Shown here: piece after piece, positions 54,952-64,000 of the stretch
How the letters are laid out: every line of letters starts with the position of its first letter
Numbering within the stretch: the first letter of the stretch is position 1
NCBI GenBank assembly: GCA_003156805.1
Contig: PMHV01000051.1
Coordinates: 1-64,000, forward strand
Source of the DNA: Acidobacteriaceae bacterium
Lineage (GTDB): Bacteria; Acidobacteriota; Terriglobia; Terriglobales; Acidobacteriaceae
DNA: 64,000 nucleotides
Direction: 5' to 3'
Translations under genes and position numbers: made by a program
Notes under the pieces: generated by a model
The model's input: only the letters and a program-made list of their open reading frames with translations
What the model was told of the DNA's origin: nothing
The model's database searches: none

Positions 54952-55141
54952 GGTCGATTTCCTGTGGGAAGTACGTTAGCCGGCGGATTGTGGATTTGTA
55001 GAGAGACACCCAGTCGCCACACGATAAGACGCGAAGCCCGGAGAAAAGTTGCATCGATAAGACGATTCTAGCGGAAGCAAAGTCCCGAGATATACATCCC
55101 CGAATCGGCGCCGGCAAATGGAACGCAGCTGCAACTGGCTT

Positions 55142-57688
55142 TCAGACAGTGGCTAGCTTGCCCAGGATCTCGCGGACCTTGCGCGACAGGCTGTGTAAAG
55201 TAAAGGGCTTTTGCAGGAAAGCCTTGCTGGCCGCGGCGGCGCCGGCTTCGCCGAAGGCATCTTCAGTGTAGCCGGAAAGATATAGTACTTTGATCTCGGG
55301 CCGCGCGGCAACGAGCTGCTGCGCGAGCTCATGGCCGCTCATGCCCGGCATAACCACGTCGGTAATAACCAGATGTATTGTATCCCGGTTGTTGGCCGCG
55401 ATGGCGAGGCCGGCTTCGCCATTCTGCGCTTCGAGGACGCGGTATCCTTGGGTCGCGAGCGTCTCGCGAACCAGTTGCCGGACGGATTCTTCATCTTCGA
55501 CGAGCAAAACAGTTTCTGAACCGCGGGCGGCATTGGGAGGCGACGGAGCGGAGCCGTGCGGTTCCGACATCTCTTCGACGCGCGGCAGATAAATAGTAAA
55601 GACGGAACCACGGCCGACTTCGCTCTGCACAAAGACGTATCCGCCACTCTGCTTGATGATTCCGTAGACCGTCGAAAGTCCCAGGCCGGTGCCCTTGCCT
55701 TTTTCCTTGGTGGTAAAAAACGGCTCGAAAATCCGAGCCTGGGTTTCGCGGTCCATCCCGTGGCCGGTGTCGCTGACCGAAAGTATGATGTAGGGTCCGG
55801 GCCGAATGAACGTGTGCTCGCGGTGGTAAGACTCGTCAAGACTGACGTTTGTGGTACGAATGGAAATTTTGCCGCCGTGGGGCATGGCATCCCTGGCGTT
55901 GACCACGAGGTTCATGATGATCTGCTCGATCTGTCCAGCGTCGGCGCGCGTGCAGCCGATGCTGGGATCCAAATGCGTGGTCAGTGCGACATTCTCGCCG
56001 ATCAGCGGGCGCAGAAGCCGCTCCATGTCCGACACGATGGAATTCACGTCAATGACCTTGAGTTCAAGGAGCTGCTTGCGGCTGAAAGCAAGAAGCTGGC
56101 GAGTTAGGGTGGTAGCGCGGTCCGAGGCTTGCTGAATGGCTTCCGCTTTGGCGTGGAGTGGATGGGCGGAATCAAGTTGGCCGAGGAGGACCTCGGTGTA
56201 GCCGCTGATCACCATGAGCAGGTTATTGAAGTCGTGCGCGATTCCCCCCGCGAGACGGCCAACCGCCTCCATTTTCTGGGCCTGCCGGAACTGATCCTCG
56301 AGAACCCGGCGCTCGGTAACATCCTCCGCAATAGCTTCGAGCACATCGGCCGGCTCCTCGGCGCTGGCCACGGCGCGCCCGCTGATGCGTACGGTAATCG
56401 CATTTCCATCCTTCCGCTTCCAGCGGACTTCGAAACCATCCATCCGCCCAGTGCGGCGAAATTCCTCCGTCAGAAGGGCATGTTCCCGCGGATCGAGGAA
56501 GACCTGCCGCTCGGGATCGAGAGCCAGGACTTCCAAAGCCGAGTTGTAGCCGAGCATCCCGATCAGAGCCGGGTTCACATCGAGAAAGCGGCCTTCCAAA
56601 CTGGCGCGATAAATTCCGTAAACGGCGGTTTGCACCAGCGAGCGGTAGCGTGCCTCGGAGCGACGCAAGCTCTGCTCGTTGCGTCTGTGTTCAATGGCGC
56701 TGGCCAATTGCTGCGAGACGGAGGTGAGGATTTCCCGGTCGCGCTCGCCAAAGCGAACGTCGGGTGAATAGTTCCTTACCACCAGAACTCCGAAGGCGTG
56801 TTGATTGACCTTGAGCGGAACTCCCATCCAGTGCAGCCAGGGCGTGGGCACGTGCTGGAGTTCGCCGCGCTGAGCCATCTGGCGAAACAAGTCCGGAGTG
56901 CATAACAAGGGTTCGCCGGTGCGCAGCACGTGATCGGTGAGGCCGCGGCCGGGCTTTCTGGGAGCGGGCGCCGAATCCTGTTCGTCCACGAAGTAAGGGA
57001 AGCTCACGAGTTGCGATTCCCGATCGTAAAGGGCGATATGGAAGTTGCGGGCATACATCAGCTCATCGATGATGCTGTGTATGGCGGCGAAGAACTGCTG
57101 CAGATCGTGCGCCGAACTGGTTCTTTCCGCGATGCGGCAGAGCGCCGAACTGAGAGCTTGCGCTTGCTTGCGCTCGGAGATGTCGCGATAGATGGTGTAA
57201 GAGTCGCCGCCTTTACCTTCAACCACAAGCGGCGCGCTGCACACGGAAACATCGAGCAGCGTGCCATCTCTGCGAATGCGCTGGGTTTCGAGCGTGATTC
57301 TCTCGCCGCGTTGCAGACATTCCGCAATCCAGCGAGCTTCGGCGGTCCGCTCGGCAGGAAGAATCAGCGAATCGGCCGTGTGGCCGATGAGATCCTGCGC
57401 GCTATAGCCGAAGACCCGCTGAAACTCCCGATTCACATATTGGATACAGTGGTTCGAGTCGACGATGGTGAGGCCATCGGGTGAGTTCTCGAAAATCTGC
57501 TCGAGGTATTGGCGGCGGACCTCGGAGTCTTCTTCCGGTTTCCAGCATGAAAGGAATGGCTGGTGAGAAATGGGTTCAGGACACGTCGGTTGGAACGCAG
57601 GCGCAGACCCGCCCTCAAGCGCCTGCTGCAACCGCCTGGCGCGCACAAATTCCTCCGACTGCGGCGACTGGGTGAAACGATCACCCAT
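55142..57688 (-). CDS. hybrid sensor histidine kinase (PAS-GAF-PAS-HisKA-HATPase-REC)
   Basis: 848 residues, no membrane segments. PAS at about 66-175 ([16 protein letters not shown]), GAF at about 190-345 ([15 protein letters not shown]), second PAS at about 350-465 ([16 protein letters not shown]), H-box [18 protein letters not shown] near 480 with the phospho-His, N-box [15 protein letters not shown] boxes SDTGHGMD and [13 protein letters not shown], then a receiver at about 725-845 with Asp in [12 protein letters not shown] and Lys in FLQKPF. Typical of acidobacterial/deltaproteobacterial soluble hybrid kinases. The signal is unknown. ATG 57688. Confidence 0.93.
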   Translation of the reverse strand: MGDRFTQSPQSEEFVRARRLQQALEGGSAPAFQPTCPEPISHQPFLSCWKPEEDSEVRRQYLEQIFENSPDGLTIVDSNHCIQYVNREFQRVFGYSAQDLIGHTADSLILPAERTAEARWIAECLQRGERITLETQRIRRDGTLLDVSVCSAPLVVEGKGGDSYTIYRDISERKQAQALSSALCRIAERTSSAHDLQQFFAAIHSIIDELMYARNFHIALYDRESQLVSFPYFVDEQDSAPAPRKPGRGLTDHVLRTGEPLLCTPDLFRQMAQRGELQHVPTPWLHWMGVPLKVNQHAFGVLVVRNYSPDVRFGERDREILTSVSQQLASAIEHRRNEQSLRRSEARYRSLVQTAVYGIYRASLEGRFLDVNPALIGMLGYNSALEVLALDPERQVFLDPREHALLTEEFRRTGRMDGFEVRWKRKDGNAITVRISGRAVASAEEPADVLEAIAEDVTERRVLEDQFRQAQKMEAVGRLAGGIAHDFNNLLMVISGYTEVLLGQLDSAHPLHAKAEAIQQASDRATTLTRQLLAFSRKQLLELKVIDVNSIVSDMERLLRPLIGENVALTTHLDPSIGCTRADAGQIEQIIMNLVVNARDAMPHGGKISIRTTNVSLDESYHREHTFIRPGPYIILSVSDTGHGMDRETQARIFEPFFTTKEKGKGTGLGLSTVYGIIKQSGGYVFVQSEVGRGSVFTIYLPRVEEMSEPHGSAPSPPNAARGSETVLLVEDEESVRQLVRETLATQGYRVLEAQNGEAGLAIAANNRDTIHLVITDVVMPGMSGHELAQQLVAARPEIKVLYLSGYTEDAFGEAGAAAASKAFLQKPFTLHSLSRKVREILGKLATV

Positions 57689-57774
57689 GCGGGAAGCTCC
57701 CCCCTCCGGAGCTCAGCCTGAGGCATAGTAGAATGGCAGAGATTTACTCGAAAGTTACTGAGGTCATATCGGAA

Positions 57775-58149
57775 TTAGCTGCTGGCAAGCATTTCGCAGA
57801 CGCGGCGGACCATGTCCCGCTGGCCTTCGCTCAAGGTGAGGAATTCAAAGCCATAACGGAGACCCTGGCGGTAGCGCACGATGGCGCGGATTTTCAGCGG
57901 GTAGGGACTTAAGGGCAGAGGAACTTCGAGGGCAACGATTTCCCCAGGTTCGAGGTCGCCGGTGAGAGTAGCGCCGATGCCATCCTGGCCAAGTTCAGTG
58001 GAACGGCCCCAGCAACTGCGGAATTCTCCGCCCTGAAACATGCGCACCTGCACCCGTACATCGAGCGCGAAGCGCGTGTAGCGGCGGGTGTAAGTGCGTG
58101 CCGGACTCCGGTGTTGTTTCGCGAGCTTTGGGCGTGGAGAAGCTGTCAT
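57775..58149 (-). CDS. PilZ-domain protein (probable c-di-GMP receptor)
   Basis: 124 residues. The N-terminal RRYTRFALDVRVQV supplies the RxxxR of the PilZ c-di-GMP site and GRSTELGQDGIGATLTG the D/NxSxxG element, here with DGIG. The beta-barrel continues to YRQGLRYGFEFLTL. ATG 58149. It lies 86 bases upstream of the hybrid kinase on the same strand and may be read with it. Confidence 0.85.
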   Translation of the reverse strand: MTASPRPKLAKQHRSPARTYTRRYTRFALDVRVQVRMFQGGEFRSCWGRSTELGQDGIGATLTGDLEPGEIVALEVPLPLSPYPLKIRAIVRYRQGLRYGFEFLTLSEGQRDMVRRVCEMLASS

Positions 58150-58244
58150 TATCCTGCCAACCAGATTTTGCCAACCGGGGTCCCTGAGAACGTTGCTCTG
58201 TATTTATTGTCGCAGGGTCGCGGGACTGACTGCCGCCGCCGCGC

Positions 58245-58721
58245 TCAGTTGCCGTGCAGCAGGTATCCAGGCTCCAAGGGGAGCTTGCCTGCAATTTTGA
58301 CCACCGCTACGCTGCTATTGATCGCATACACGTCCACGACACCCACCGCTCCGGGGATAGCAGCCACTCGGTCCACGAGCTCATCGTCGGAACTCACCAG
58401 CATGATCGCGGGATGGCCCGTGCGTCCGTGGTTGGCGGAGGCGATGAGATCGTTCGCTTCCCTCTCGGACATGGCGTAAACCTTTTCCAGCACCAGCTTC
58501 ATCTCCGGCGTGGACGGGGCGCGCATGATGAAGATGACCGGCTTGCCATCGGGCCAGCGATCGGTCTGAGCCTTGCAAACCTTCACGAGATCGGCGATGC
58601 CGATCGAGTTTACCGAATTGGTTTTGTTGGAGACCAGCGCAAGATCGCGCGCCGCCGCCAGCGACGTGCCCAGCAGAACCATTACAAAAACACGCAGAGC
58701 GCGTTGATGAAACAGCGTCAT
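58245..58721 (-). CDS. exported phosphate/substrate-binding-like protein (PstS-like fold)
   Basis: 158 residues from ATG 58721 (frame opens to 58745). Signal peptide at the start (LRVFVMVLLGTSLAAA). The rest resembles the small PstS-like substrate-binding domains that appear singly in such genomes: IADLVKVCKAQTDRWPDGKP, VYAMSEREANDLI and AAIPGAVGVVDVYAINSSV. The DLVKVCKAQTDRWPDGKP piece is the usual phosphate-binding-protein loop (...WPDG...). Ligand unknown; half the length of full PstS. Confidence 0.7.
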   Translation of the reverse strand: MTLFHQRALRVFVMVLLGTSLAAARDLALVSNKTNSVNSIGIADLVKVCKAQTDRWPDGKPVIFIMRAPSTPEMKLVLEKVYAMSEREANDLIASANHGRTGHPAIMLVSSDDELVDRVAAIPGAVGVVDVYAINSSVAVVKIAGKLPLEPGYLLHGN

Positions 58722-59362
58722 TATTCTCCCGCCAGCCGCAAACAAGCCTGCCGAGATTGTCGTCGAAGTCGGCTAGGTACTGAAAGGGTACGAAGGTCAC
58801 CGCGATGCGCGGGGGCACGGCAGCGGCGCGTTCGGAACCTAATGCCAGCGCGTGATGCAGATTGACGTTGATGGAGCGATGGCGTGGGACCGAAGTCTTT
58901 CGCAGCCAGGCGTTCGCAGACGACCCACGAGCCCCCGTTCCTGCCTGTGGAAATCTGCCGGAAAGATATCGGCAGCGGTCGGCTTTGCGGTTACCGGGAA
59001 GGCGCAGATTGTCGTGGTCTGAGAGCTGGTTGTGAACGGCCCCCCTCCCCCTATTTCGCGAATCGCCAGTAAACATGCGGGTTTGAGTGATTGCAAATGC
59101 GCATTCAGCGCGTTTGATCTTTATTTTCAATAACTTGCGGGCAAAATATTGCCAACAAAGCACTTAGCTCTGCCGCCGGGAGTTAACCGTACTGCCTCCG
59201 CTTTGACTATGATCTGCCGATTCCGGTTTGGCCGCAAGGTCAGACGTCACAGGCGTCTGTGGATCAAGAGCGGGGGCTAGAGGGCCTTCGCCATCGGCGA
59301 AATCAGCATCGACATCTGTCGGGCCGGCGAAGCCCATTATTTCCGGCGCACTACACTTAGGC
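58722..59362. other. 640-base stretch without a recognised gene
   Basis: Long open frames cross this interval on the minus strand (for example to 59163), but their translation is Arg-rich and lacks family features. A frame at 59164-59337 (MGFAGPTDVDADFADGEGPL...) has coding-like acidic composition with only a weak ribosome site. An AT-rich patch at about 59090-59160 may hold a promoter for the substrate-binding protein. Confidence 0.35.
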
Positions 59363-59398
59363 GAGAAAAGGCGCGGCCTTTGGGCCGCGCCTTTTCTC
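59363..59398. terminator. strong bidirectional hairpin terminator after the repeat lipoprotein gene
   Basis: 16-base perfect stem GAGAAAAGGCGCGGCC / GGCCGCGCCTTTTCTC with loop TTTG. It lies 24 bases after the stop of the minus-strand gene at 59422. Confidence 0.85.
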
Positions 59399-59421
59399 TG
59401 CATCTAATCGTCTTCGATTCG

Positions 59422-61056
59422 TCATTTCTTCTGCTGCTTCGCCGAGTGTGGACGCACCAGGGGCCGCACTATAAACATGTTCGACCGCGCCACTCCCGGA
59501 GAAGCCGAGGAGGAGTTCTGCAGGACAAATACCCCGGTCGCGATCTGGCCGCTGTCCGACTCTATGAACGGGAAGGTTGTGCCATCCACGGTGTAGAAGG
59601 TGAGGCCGAATTCGCCGTTTAGGGTATTCCCGGTTGTGGCTGCGATCGCGCCGCGGCCATTGGAATCTGGGACCGCGTAGGTACCGGTGAGCACCTGGTC
59701 AAAAATCCGGCTGCCCCCGGGATCATCGTTCTCGTCGATCAGGCCGTTTACGGTCAATCCGCTGCTGGTGGCGGTGAACTCGGCAATGTCATCCACCTCG
59801 ACACCATCAGCGAGGTTGTCGCCTGTAAGGTTTAGCCCATAGCCTTGCGCGGCGGCGAACGTCGTACTCGACTGCGGGTATGCCGCGCCGGTCATGATCC
59901 CAGCGTCGTCGTTTTCCAGCAGGAGCAAGCCTCCGCTGGAAGGATAGGCGGCGAACCCTGAGCCGCCGAAGAAACCGGCTAGAGTCAGCACGGATCGTCC
60001 AGCGATAAGAGATCCCGCGGAAGTGTACGTGCCAGAAAAAGACAACGGGGACGTTGAAGCTACTCCTGCGCCGTTGACATCTTGGTTGACATCTTCGGTG
60101 GAGGCGGTGGTGATGTTACCCGCGCCGTCGGTCACCAGGAAGCCCCCAGCCGCGGCCGGGGCGCCGCCCGACACGAAACCCGCCAGGGTGAAGGCCATGG
60201 TGCCGGTAATGGCGGTGCTCGGCTGAGAGTACGCATCCCCGGAGAAAATTGGGGCAGCCTGCGTGTCCATCTCGATAAACTTCAGATGGGTGGAATCAAT
60301 AGCGTAAACGTCGAAGGTAAGAGTACCGAACGCGGCGGTTGTGAGCGTCGTTGCTGGCGTGGACGACGGTCCCAGGGCCACCAGGCCTGATAGTGACTCG
60401 TTGGGGTAGGCAAGATCGCTGTCATTGAAATCCTCAGCACCCGTACCGGGGGAAATCGCGCCGCTGGCGCCGAGTGTAAAGCCGCCCACGGTGGCGAAAG
60501 CGGAGCCATTCGCGTCGACGCCAGAAAAGCTGAAGGCATAGGGGCCGGTGAGCGAACTCTGGGTTAGGCCGGCTGTCTGCAAATCCAGGGTACCGCTGCC
60601 GCTGGCGTTGCCATCGAATTCGGTGATGAGCCCGTGCGTGCTGGAAGTCAGTACGAAATCAAGGGTGATGTTGCCGAACCCAGTGGAGGAGGCGGTGCCG
60701 ATTGTCGCGGTTCCCCGTCCGTCGACTCCAACGGTGTAATAACTGTTGCCGTTGATCGCTACGGCGGCCACTGGCGGCGAAAATTCCTCGTCGTTGATGT
60801 CAATTGAGCCGCCGGTGATCCCGCCCTTGCCGTTGCCGCCGCTGCCATTGGCGACGAGCGTGCCAACGATCGCGAAAGCGGCTCCGTTAACGTCGACGCC
60901 GGAGACGGAGAAAACGTATGTGCCGCTCAAATTGCTGTTGCTAAAACCTCCGCTGGGCGGCGCGACCGCGGTAGGAGGGCTGCTCCCTCCGCAGGCGATT
61001 AGGAGTGCGAGCGCGGAAAGCGAGAAGAGCAAACCGATCCCATTGCGTAAAGACAT
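59422..61056 (-). CDS. lipoprotein with repeated acidobacterial surface modules
   Basis: 544 residues from ATG 61056, which has AGGGGGA at good spacing; the frame opens to 61134. Lipoprotein signal with lipobox LLIACGGSS (Cys near residue 21). The mature protein consists of about four modules of 110-130 residues opening with LSGTYVFSVSGVDVNG, LTGPYAFSFSGVDANG, ITGTMAFTLAGF and LTGTYAVPDSNGRG, each closing with a TFYTVDGTTFPFIESD-like strand. Such proteins are common and unnamed in Acidobacteriota. No enzyme motif; probably an outer-surface structural or binding lipoprotein. Confidence 0.8.
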   Translation of the reverse strand: MSLRNGIGLLFSLSALALLIACGGSSPPTAVAPPSGGFSNSNLSGTYVFSVSGVDVNGAAFAIVGTLVANGSGGNGKGGITGGSIDINDEEFSPPVAAVAINGNSYYTVGVDGRGTATIGTASSTGFGNITLDFVLTSSTHGLITEFDGNASGSGTLDLQTAGLTQSSLTGPYAFSFSGVDANGSAFATVGGFTLGASGAISPGTGAEDFNDSDLAYPNESLSGLVALGPSSTPATTLTTAAFGTLTFDVYAIDSTHLKFIEMDTQAAPIFSGDAYSQPSTAITGTMAFTLAGFVSGGAPAAAGGFLVTDGAGNITTASTEDVNQDVNGAGVASTSPLSFSGTYTSAGSLIAGRSVLTLAGFFGGSGFAAYPSSGGLLLLENDDAGIMTGAAYPQSSTTFAAAQGYGLNLTGDNLADGVEVDDIAEFTATSSGLTVNGLIDENDDPGGSRIFDQVLTGTYAVPDSNGRGAIAATTGNTLNGEFGLTFYTVDGTTFPFIESDSGQIATGVFVLQNSSSASPGVARSNMFIVRPLVRPHSAKQQKK

Positions 61057-61457
61057 AAAAATCCCCCTGACGAAAAGCTGGCGCGGAACCGCTAGTTCTA
61101 CGCTTAAGGTTAGCACGGGTAACCTACGCAGCATCTAAACCCGTACCAAGTGAATAAGTAGCGCGGCCGGGGAAAAAAGATGCCCGCGCCGTGAGTAAGT
61201 GTGAGATTTACACTGGGAGACGGAACTCTACATTTCTTTACCTTGGTTCTCTAAATTGGTGCGCCGCCTGGAGGCTGGCTCCCGGCAAGAATTCGCGCTC
61301 GGGACGTTCTTAGGAAGCGGTTTCACGGCTTCAGGGGTTTCCCGCTTCGGGCAGTCTAGTTCGGGATCCGGCATTTTGAAATTGGTCTTTAAGAACTGAT
61401 CTTTAAGACCGGCACTCAAGCATCGGGTTCGCGCTACTATTTGAGGAGAGCGAAATT
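61057..61457. other. divergent promoter region, gene-free
   Basis: Separates the lipoprotein gene and the Ig-like exported protein gene, so should hold both promoters. A TTG-led minus-strand frame at 61228-61419 has plausible composition but no ribosome site or family. Confidence 0.4.
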
Positions 61458-62237
61458 GTGAATATGGAATCGAGATTTCAGCGGGCGGGTTTCTGCGCCG
61501 CCGTGACGTGCGCGCTGGGAATGGCTGCTTGCCAGTTCAATTACGCCGCAGCCGAAGAACCGTCGGGCGCGCAGACTACAGGCGCGCAGAGCAGGGGAAC
61601 GGCACCAGCAACGGCTGGGCAAAACAACAGCGGCAGCCCAGGTCTGCTGATCGAAAACAATTCCCCGCTGCCGGACACCTATCCGCACGGGCGATACGAG
61701 TTTTCATTTCATGCCCGGGGCGGGGTGCCGACGCTGCACTGGAGATTGGAGAAAGGCGCATTGCCGCCGGGGATAAAGCTGGAGGACAACGGCCTGCTGC
61801 ACGGAGAGGCGCAGCGCGCTGGGGAATACAACTTTACGGTCTCGGTGAGAGACAGCGGCAGTCCGCGGCAGGGGTTCGAGAAAGAGTTTTCGCTGCGCGT
61901 GGTCGAGGCGATCACGCTGAATTGGAAAACGCCCGCGCACGTGACTGGGAACCGGATTGACGGCAGTGTGGAAGTCTCGAACACAACCGCAGATGACGTC
62001 GATTTAACTTTCATTGTGGCGGCTGTAGCTGAGAATGGGCGGGCAACCGCGATCGGCTATCAGCATTTTCCGTTGAAGAAGGGGACGACCGGCATGGAGC
62101 TGCCCTTCGGCGAGACCCTGCCGCCGGGTGCCTACGTTGTGCACGTGGACGTGGTGGGTGAGGTGGCGGAAAGAGACGCGATCTACCGGAAACGGATGCA
62201 AACGCCCGGGCCCCTAAGCGTGACGGTGGGACCATAG
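61458..62237 (+). CDS. exported Ig-like (putative Ig / He_PIG) domain protein
   Basis: 259 residues. GTG 61458 with GAGGAGAG 7-9 bases upstream, or ATG 61464. N-terminal signal (FCAAVTCALGMAACQFNY, possible lipobox GMAAC), then a Gln/Thr-rich spacer. Residues 70-150 form a cadherin/He_PIG-type Ig domain with the marks WRLEKGALPPGIKLEDNGLLHG and AGEYNFTVSVRDSGSP. A second beta-sandwich follows (VTGNRIDGSVEVSNTTADDV). Likely surface or periplasmic; partner unknown. Confidence 0.8.
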   Translation: MNMESRFQRAGFCAAVTCALGMAACQFNYAAAEEPSGAQTTGAQSRGTAPATAGQNNSGSPGLLIENNSPLPDTYPHGRYEFSFHARGGVPTLHWRLEKGALPPGIKLEDNGLLHGEAQRAGEYNFTVSVRDSGSPRQGFEKEFSLRVVEAITLNWKTPAHVTGNRIDGSVEVSNTTADDVDLTFIVAAVAENGRATAIGYQHFPLKKGTTGMELPFGETLPPGAYVVHVDVVGEVAERDAIYRKRMQTPGPLSVTVGP

Positions 62238-62329
62238 CGGTAATGGCTGAATTTGGGGTTGCCTAGCGCGACAAAAACCAAGATTTCAGAGTGAGCGTCG
62301 GAATGCCCATCTGTGCCTAACAACCAATT

Positions 62330-62488
62330 ATGAAAGCAATCCATGTGTGTTTCGCGCTTATGGCCGTGATTGGGGGACTGCATATGCTGTTTACCGTACA
62401 CCCCCATGGCTGGATGTTCGGGATTCCCATGTTATCCGGAGGTTTGACTTATTTGTGGTATCGCACAGGGTTTCGTGGCCTGAAATAG
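62330..62488 (+). CDS. 52-residue membrane protein
   Basis: ATG 62330 to TAG 62486-62488. The product starts MKAIHVCFALMAVIGGLHML and has two short hydrophobic helices with a Trp/Gly turn (PHGWMFGIPMLSGG), ending in YLWYRTGFRGLK. The frame is too regular in hydrophobicity to be chance and is followed directly by a terminator hairpin. No family recognised; ribosome site weak. Confidence 0.55.
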   Translation: MKAIHVCFALMAVIGGLHMLFTVHPHGWMFGIPMLSGGLTYLWYRTGFRGLK

Positions 62489-62492
62489 AAAA

Positions 62493-62516
62493 GCCCGGAT
62501 TCCCGTCCGGGCCTTT
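62493..62516 (+). terminator. rho-independent terminator after the 52-residue gene
   Basis: Stem GCCCGGA / TCCGGGC, loop TTCCCG, followed by CTTTCTC; A-run AAAA precedes it. Confidence 0.8.
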
Positions 62517-62518
62517 CT

Positions 62519-62907
62519 CACCAACTTAGAATTGTTCGCCGCGTCCTTTTCAGCCGCGCCTGAGGAGGATTATGCCACAGACGGCGCGGGTTAACTCATC
62601 TCTTTCAAGTCCTTTTTTGGCATCGTTTTTGCAAGCTGTGCTGCTGCAGGGTCATCTTCCTCAAGACGCTTTCGTACTTCTTCGCGTTCGTCATGTTTCC
62701 GCTTTCTCCTTTGAGTTTTTACTGCTGTTGAGAACTGACCGATTCAAATTCAGCCACTACCGACCATAGCGGTTTCCTTGACACTTTCCGCGGGGCCACC
62801 GTATCCTTTGACTATCGTTCCTTGCGGTACTTGCGCCTCTGAATGTGTTTCCGCGAGGCGTGCTTCCGCGGGCCTGGCACGACAATATACGGGGCGCGGA
62901 GTTCCCG
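62519..62907. other. region before yceD; two overlapping short frames, neither certain
   Basis: Upstream region for the yceD-rpmF-plsX set. Plus strand: GAGGAGGATT before ATG 62572 opens a 65-residue Leu/Phe-rich frame. Minus strand: a frame ending at 62591 reads DEREEVRKRLEEDDPAAAQL with highly polar, coding-like composition but only a TTG (62746) start. They are antisense to each other, so at most one is real; the minus-strand one looks better. Confidence 0.35.
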
Positions 62908-63459
62908 ATGTTCTTCAACGTCAGAGAACTGGAAATTCAGGCGGTGGACTTTGCGGAAGAGTTTCCGCCGAACGCCATCGATTTTGGCGCCGACATGCGC
63001 CAGATTATCGCGCTCGAGAGCAGCGGCCACGCCGAAGTCGTCGAGGAGCATCACGGCAAGCATAAGATAATAAAGGATCTGCGGCTTAGGGGCCGCCTCG
63101 CCACCAGCTTTGAATTGAATTGTGCCCGCTGCCTGGATCCGGTCCGGCAGGACGTGGAGCGGGAGTTTGAATTGCTTTACCGTCCCCAGGGCTCCGACGC
63201 CGGCCGCGACGAGCTTTCCGTGACCGATGCCGAAGCCGAGATCGGTTATTATCAGGGGGATGGCATTTTGCTCGAAGATGTTTTGCGCGAGCAGGTGGTG
63301 CTGGCGGTTCCCGTGAAAGTCATTTGCCGGCAGGATTGCAAAGGGCTGTGCCCACACTGCGGCAAGAACCTGAACCTGGAGCAATGTTCCTGCGCCGTGC
63401 CGCTGGAAGATCCGCGATGGGCCGCGCTCAAAGAATTGCGCGCCCGGTTCGACCATTGA
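62908..63459 (+). CDS. yceD: YceD/DUF177 family protein
   Basis: 183 residues from ATG 62908 (MFFNVRELEIQAVDFAEEF). DUF177 proteins assist 23S rRNA maturation and are nearly always upstream of rpmF. Zinc-ribbon-like cysteines appear in LNCARCLDPV and CRQDCKGLCPHCGKNLN. The frame opens at 62845 but lacks a family-like start there. Followed by rpmF after 92 bases. Confidence 0.9.
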   Translation: MFFNVRELEIQAVDFAEEFPPNAIDFGADMRQIIALESSGHAEVVEEHHGKHKIIKDLRLRGRLATSFELNCARCLDPVRQDVEREFELLYRPQGSDAGRDELSVTDAEAEIGYYQGDGILLEDVLREQVVLAVPVKVICRQDCKGLCPHCGKNLNLEQCSCAVPLEDPRWAALKELRARFDH

Positions 63460-63551
63460 ACCTAAATCATGGCGAGGTGCTGGGTACGAGACCGATCTGT
63501 ACGAGACTCTGGTACAGAGAAAACGGCCCCGGCGAGAGGAATCCATAGACT

Positions 63552-63737
63552 ATGCCGAATCCGAAACGGAGACATTCCCAGAAGCGCACCTCCACGCGGC
63601 GCGCTCACGATGCGCTCAAGGGACATTCCCTTTCCGAGTGCCCCAATTGCCACGAAAAGAAGATGCCACACCGCGCCTGCCCTAAATGCGGCTACTATAA
63701 GGGCCGCGAGGTGCTGGACGTGGGAGAAGCCAGCTAA
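63552..63737 (+). CDS. rpmF: 50S ribosomal protein L32
   Basis: 61 residues, zinc-binding (C+) form with CPNCHEKKMPHRACPKCGYY (two CXXC pairs) and the basic opening MPNPKRRHSQKRTSTRR. ATG 63552. The order yceD-rpmF-plsX is conserved in bacteria. Confidence 0.97.
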   Translation: MPNPKRRHSQKRTSTRRAHDALKGHSLSECPNCHEKKMPHRACPKCGYYKGREVLDVGEAS

Positions 63738-63760
63738 CCGCCGAGTCGTTTTCGCCAACA

Positions 63761-64000
63761 ATGCCTAGCGTGATCGCGCTGGATGCGATGGGTTCCGACC
63801 GTGCGCCCAAGCCTGAGATCGAGGGCGCGATCCATGCCGCCCGTCACTATGGGGTGCGGGTGCTGTTGGTGGGCCCGGAAGCCGTTCTCAAGGCGGAACT
63901 TGATCGTCACCCCGCGGCCTCGCGGCTACCCCTTCAGATTGTCCATGCCGGCGAATTCATCACCATGGAAGATAAAGCGGTGCAGGCCGTGCGCGCCAAG
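63761..64000 (+). CDS. plsX: phosphate acyltransferase PlsX (3' end outside window)
   Basis: First 80 codons of the acyl-ACP:phosphate transacylase that feeds phosphatidic acid synthesis. ATG 63761 opens MPSVIALDAMGSDRAPKPEI, matching the family's LDAMGGDhaP start with Ser for the second Gly. HAGEFITMEDKAVQAVRAK follows at the window edge. 23 bases after rpmF. Confidence 0.94.
   Translation, partial: MPSVIALDAMGSDRAPKPEIEGAIHAARHYGVRVLLVGPEAVLKAELDRHPAASRLPLQIVHAGEFITMEDKAVQAVRAK

Noticed and set aside
58381-59163. 260-codon minus-strand frame overlapping the substrate-binding protein
   Set aside because: The other frame carries the signal peptide and fold; this one is low in hydrophobic order. 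I cannot exclude a relic in 58840-59160.
61228-61419. 63-codon minus-strand frame
   Set aside because: Begins only with TTG, no ribosome site, no homology recognised.

Overview
This window is chromosomal DNA from a GC-rich Gram-negative bacterium, most likely an Acidobacteriota member of the Terriglobia / Koribacter type. That placement is inferred from gene families: an Oar-like TonB receptor with an N-terminal carboxypeptidase-regulatory domain, a winged-helix/TPR regulator, a relic of a kinase-linked PD40 propeller, glycine/asparagine-rich surface proteins, a lipoprotein of repeated modules, and the yceD-rpmF-plsX order. No rRNA or intact tRNA gene was seen to confirm it.

Layout. 1-6.0 kb: an RND efflux operon (adaptor end, CzcA-type pump, unknown exported protein, NodT-type outer-membrane factor, small membrane protein). 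6.0-10.3 kb: a truncated propeller gene and a TonB receptor whose last 53 codons are out of frame. 10.4-18 kb: a mosaic accessory stretch with half a tRNA-Pro, nagA, an APC permease, a thioredoxin-like protein beside an eight-cysteine exported peptide, an intact ParDE-type toxin-antitoxin pair abutting a wrecked DUF433/DUF5615 pair, hairpin repeats, an IS481 relic and ada. 18-25 kb: a winged-helix/TPR regulator and a 1312-residue repeat protein lying between two direct repeats. 25-32 kb: nucleoside salvage (GRP transporter, exported nucleoside hydrolase, NupC, pyrimidine-nucleoside phosphorylase, cytidine deaminase), then an aldehyde dehydrogenase with a strong terminator.

32-44.4 kb: a run of minus-strand genes, read 44.4 to 32.1 kb: DMT permease, rfbB-rfbA-rfbC-rfbD (dTDP-L-rhamnose), then tryptophan catabolism through 3-hydroxyanthranilate and 2-aminomuconate (semialdehyde dehydrogenase, RidA-type deaminase, 3-hydroxyanthranilate dioxygenase, a fused ACMSD-tryptophan 2,3-dioxygenase, kynurenine monooxygenase, kynureninase), and pyrR. 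The fused protein is the most striking gene here: it joins the first enzyme of the pathway to a late one in one 627-residue chain with both sets of active-site residues. No kynurenine formamidase is visible.

44.8-64 kb: a secreted prolyl oligopeptidase, a GAF/zinc-ribbon/membrane-anchor protein, an exported adenosine deaminase with purine nucleoside phosphorylase, an exported SAM-hydroxide adenosyltransferase, superoxide dismutase, MsrPQ, a hybrid histidine kinase, a PilZ protein, a periplasmic-binding-like protein, a repeat lipoprotein, an Ig-like exported protein, a 52-residue membrane protein, and yceD-rpmF-plsX (cut by the window end).
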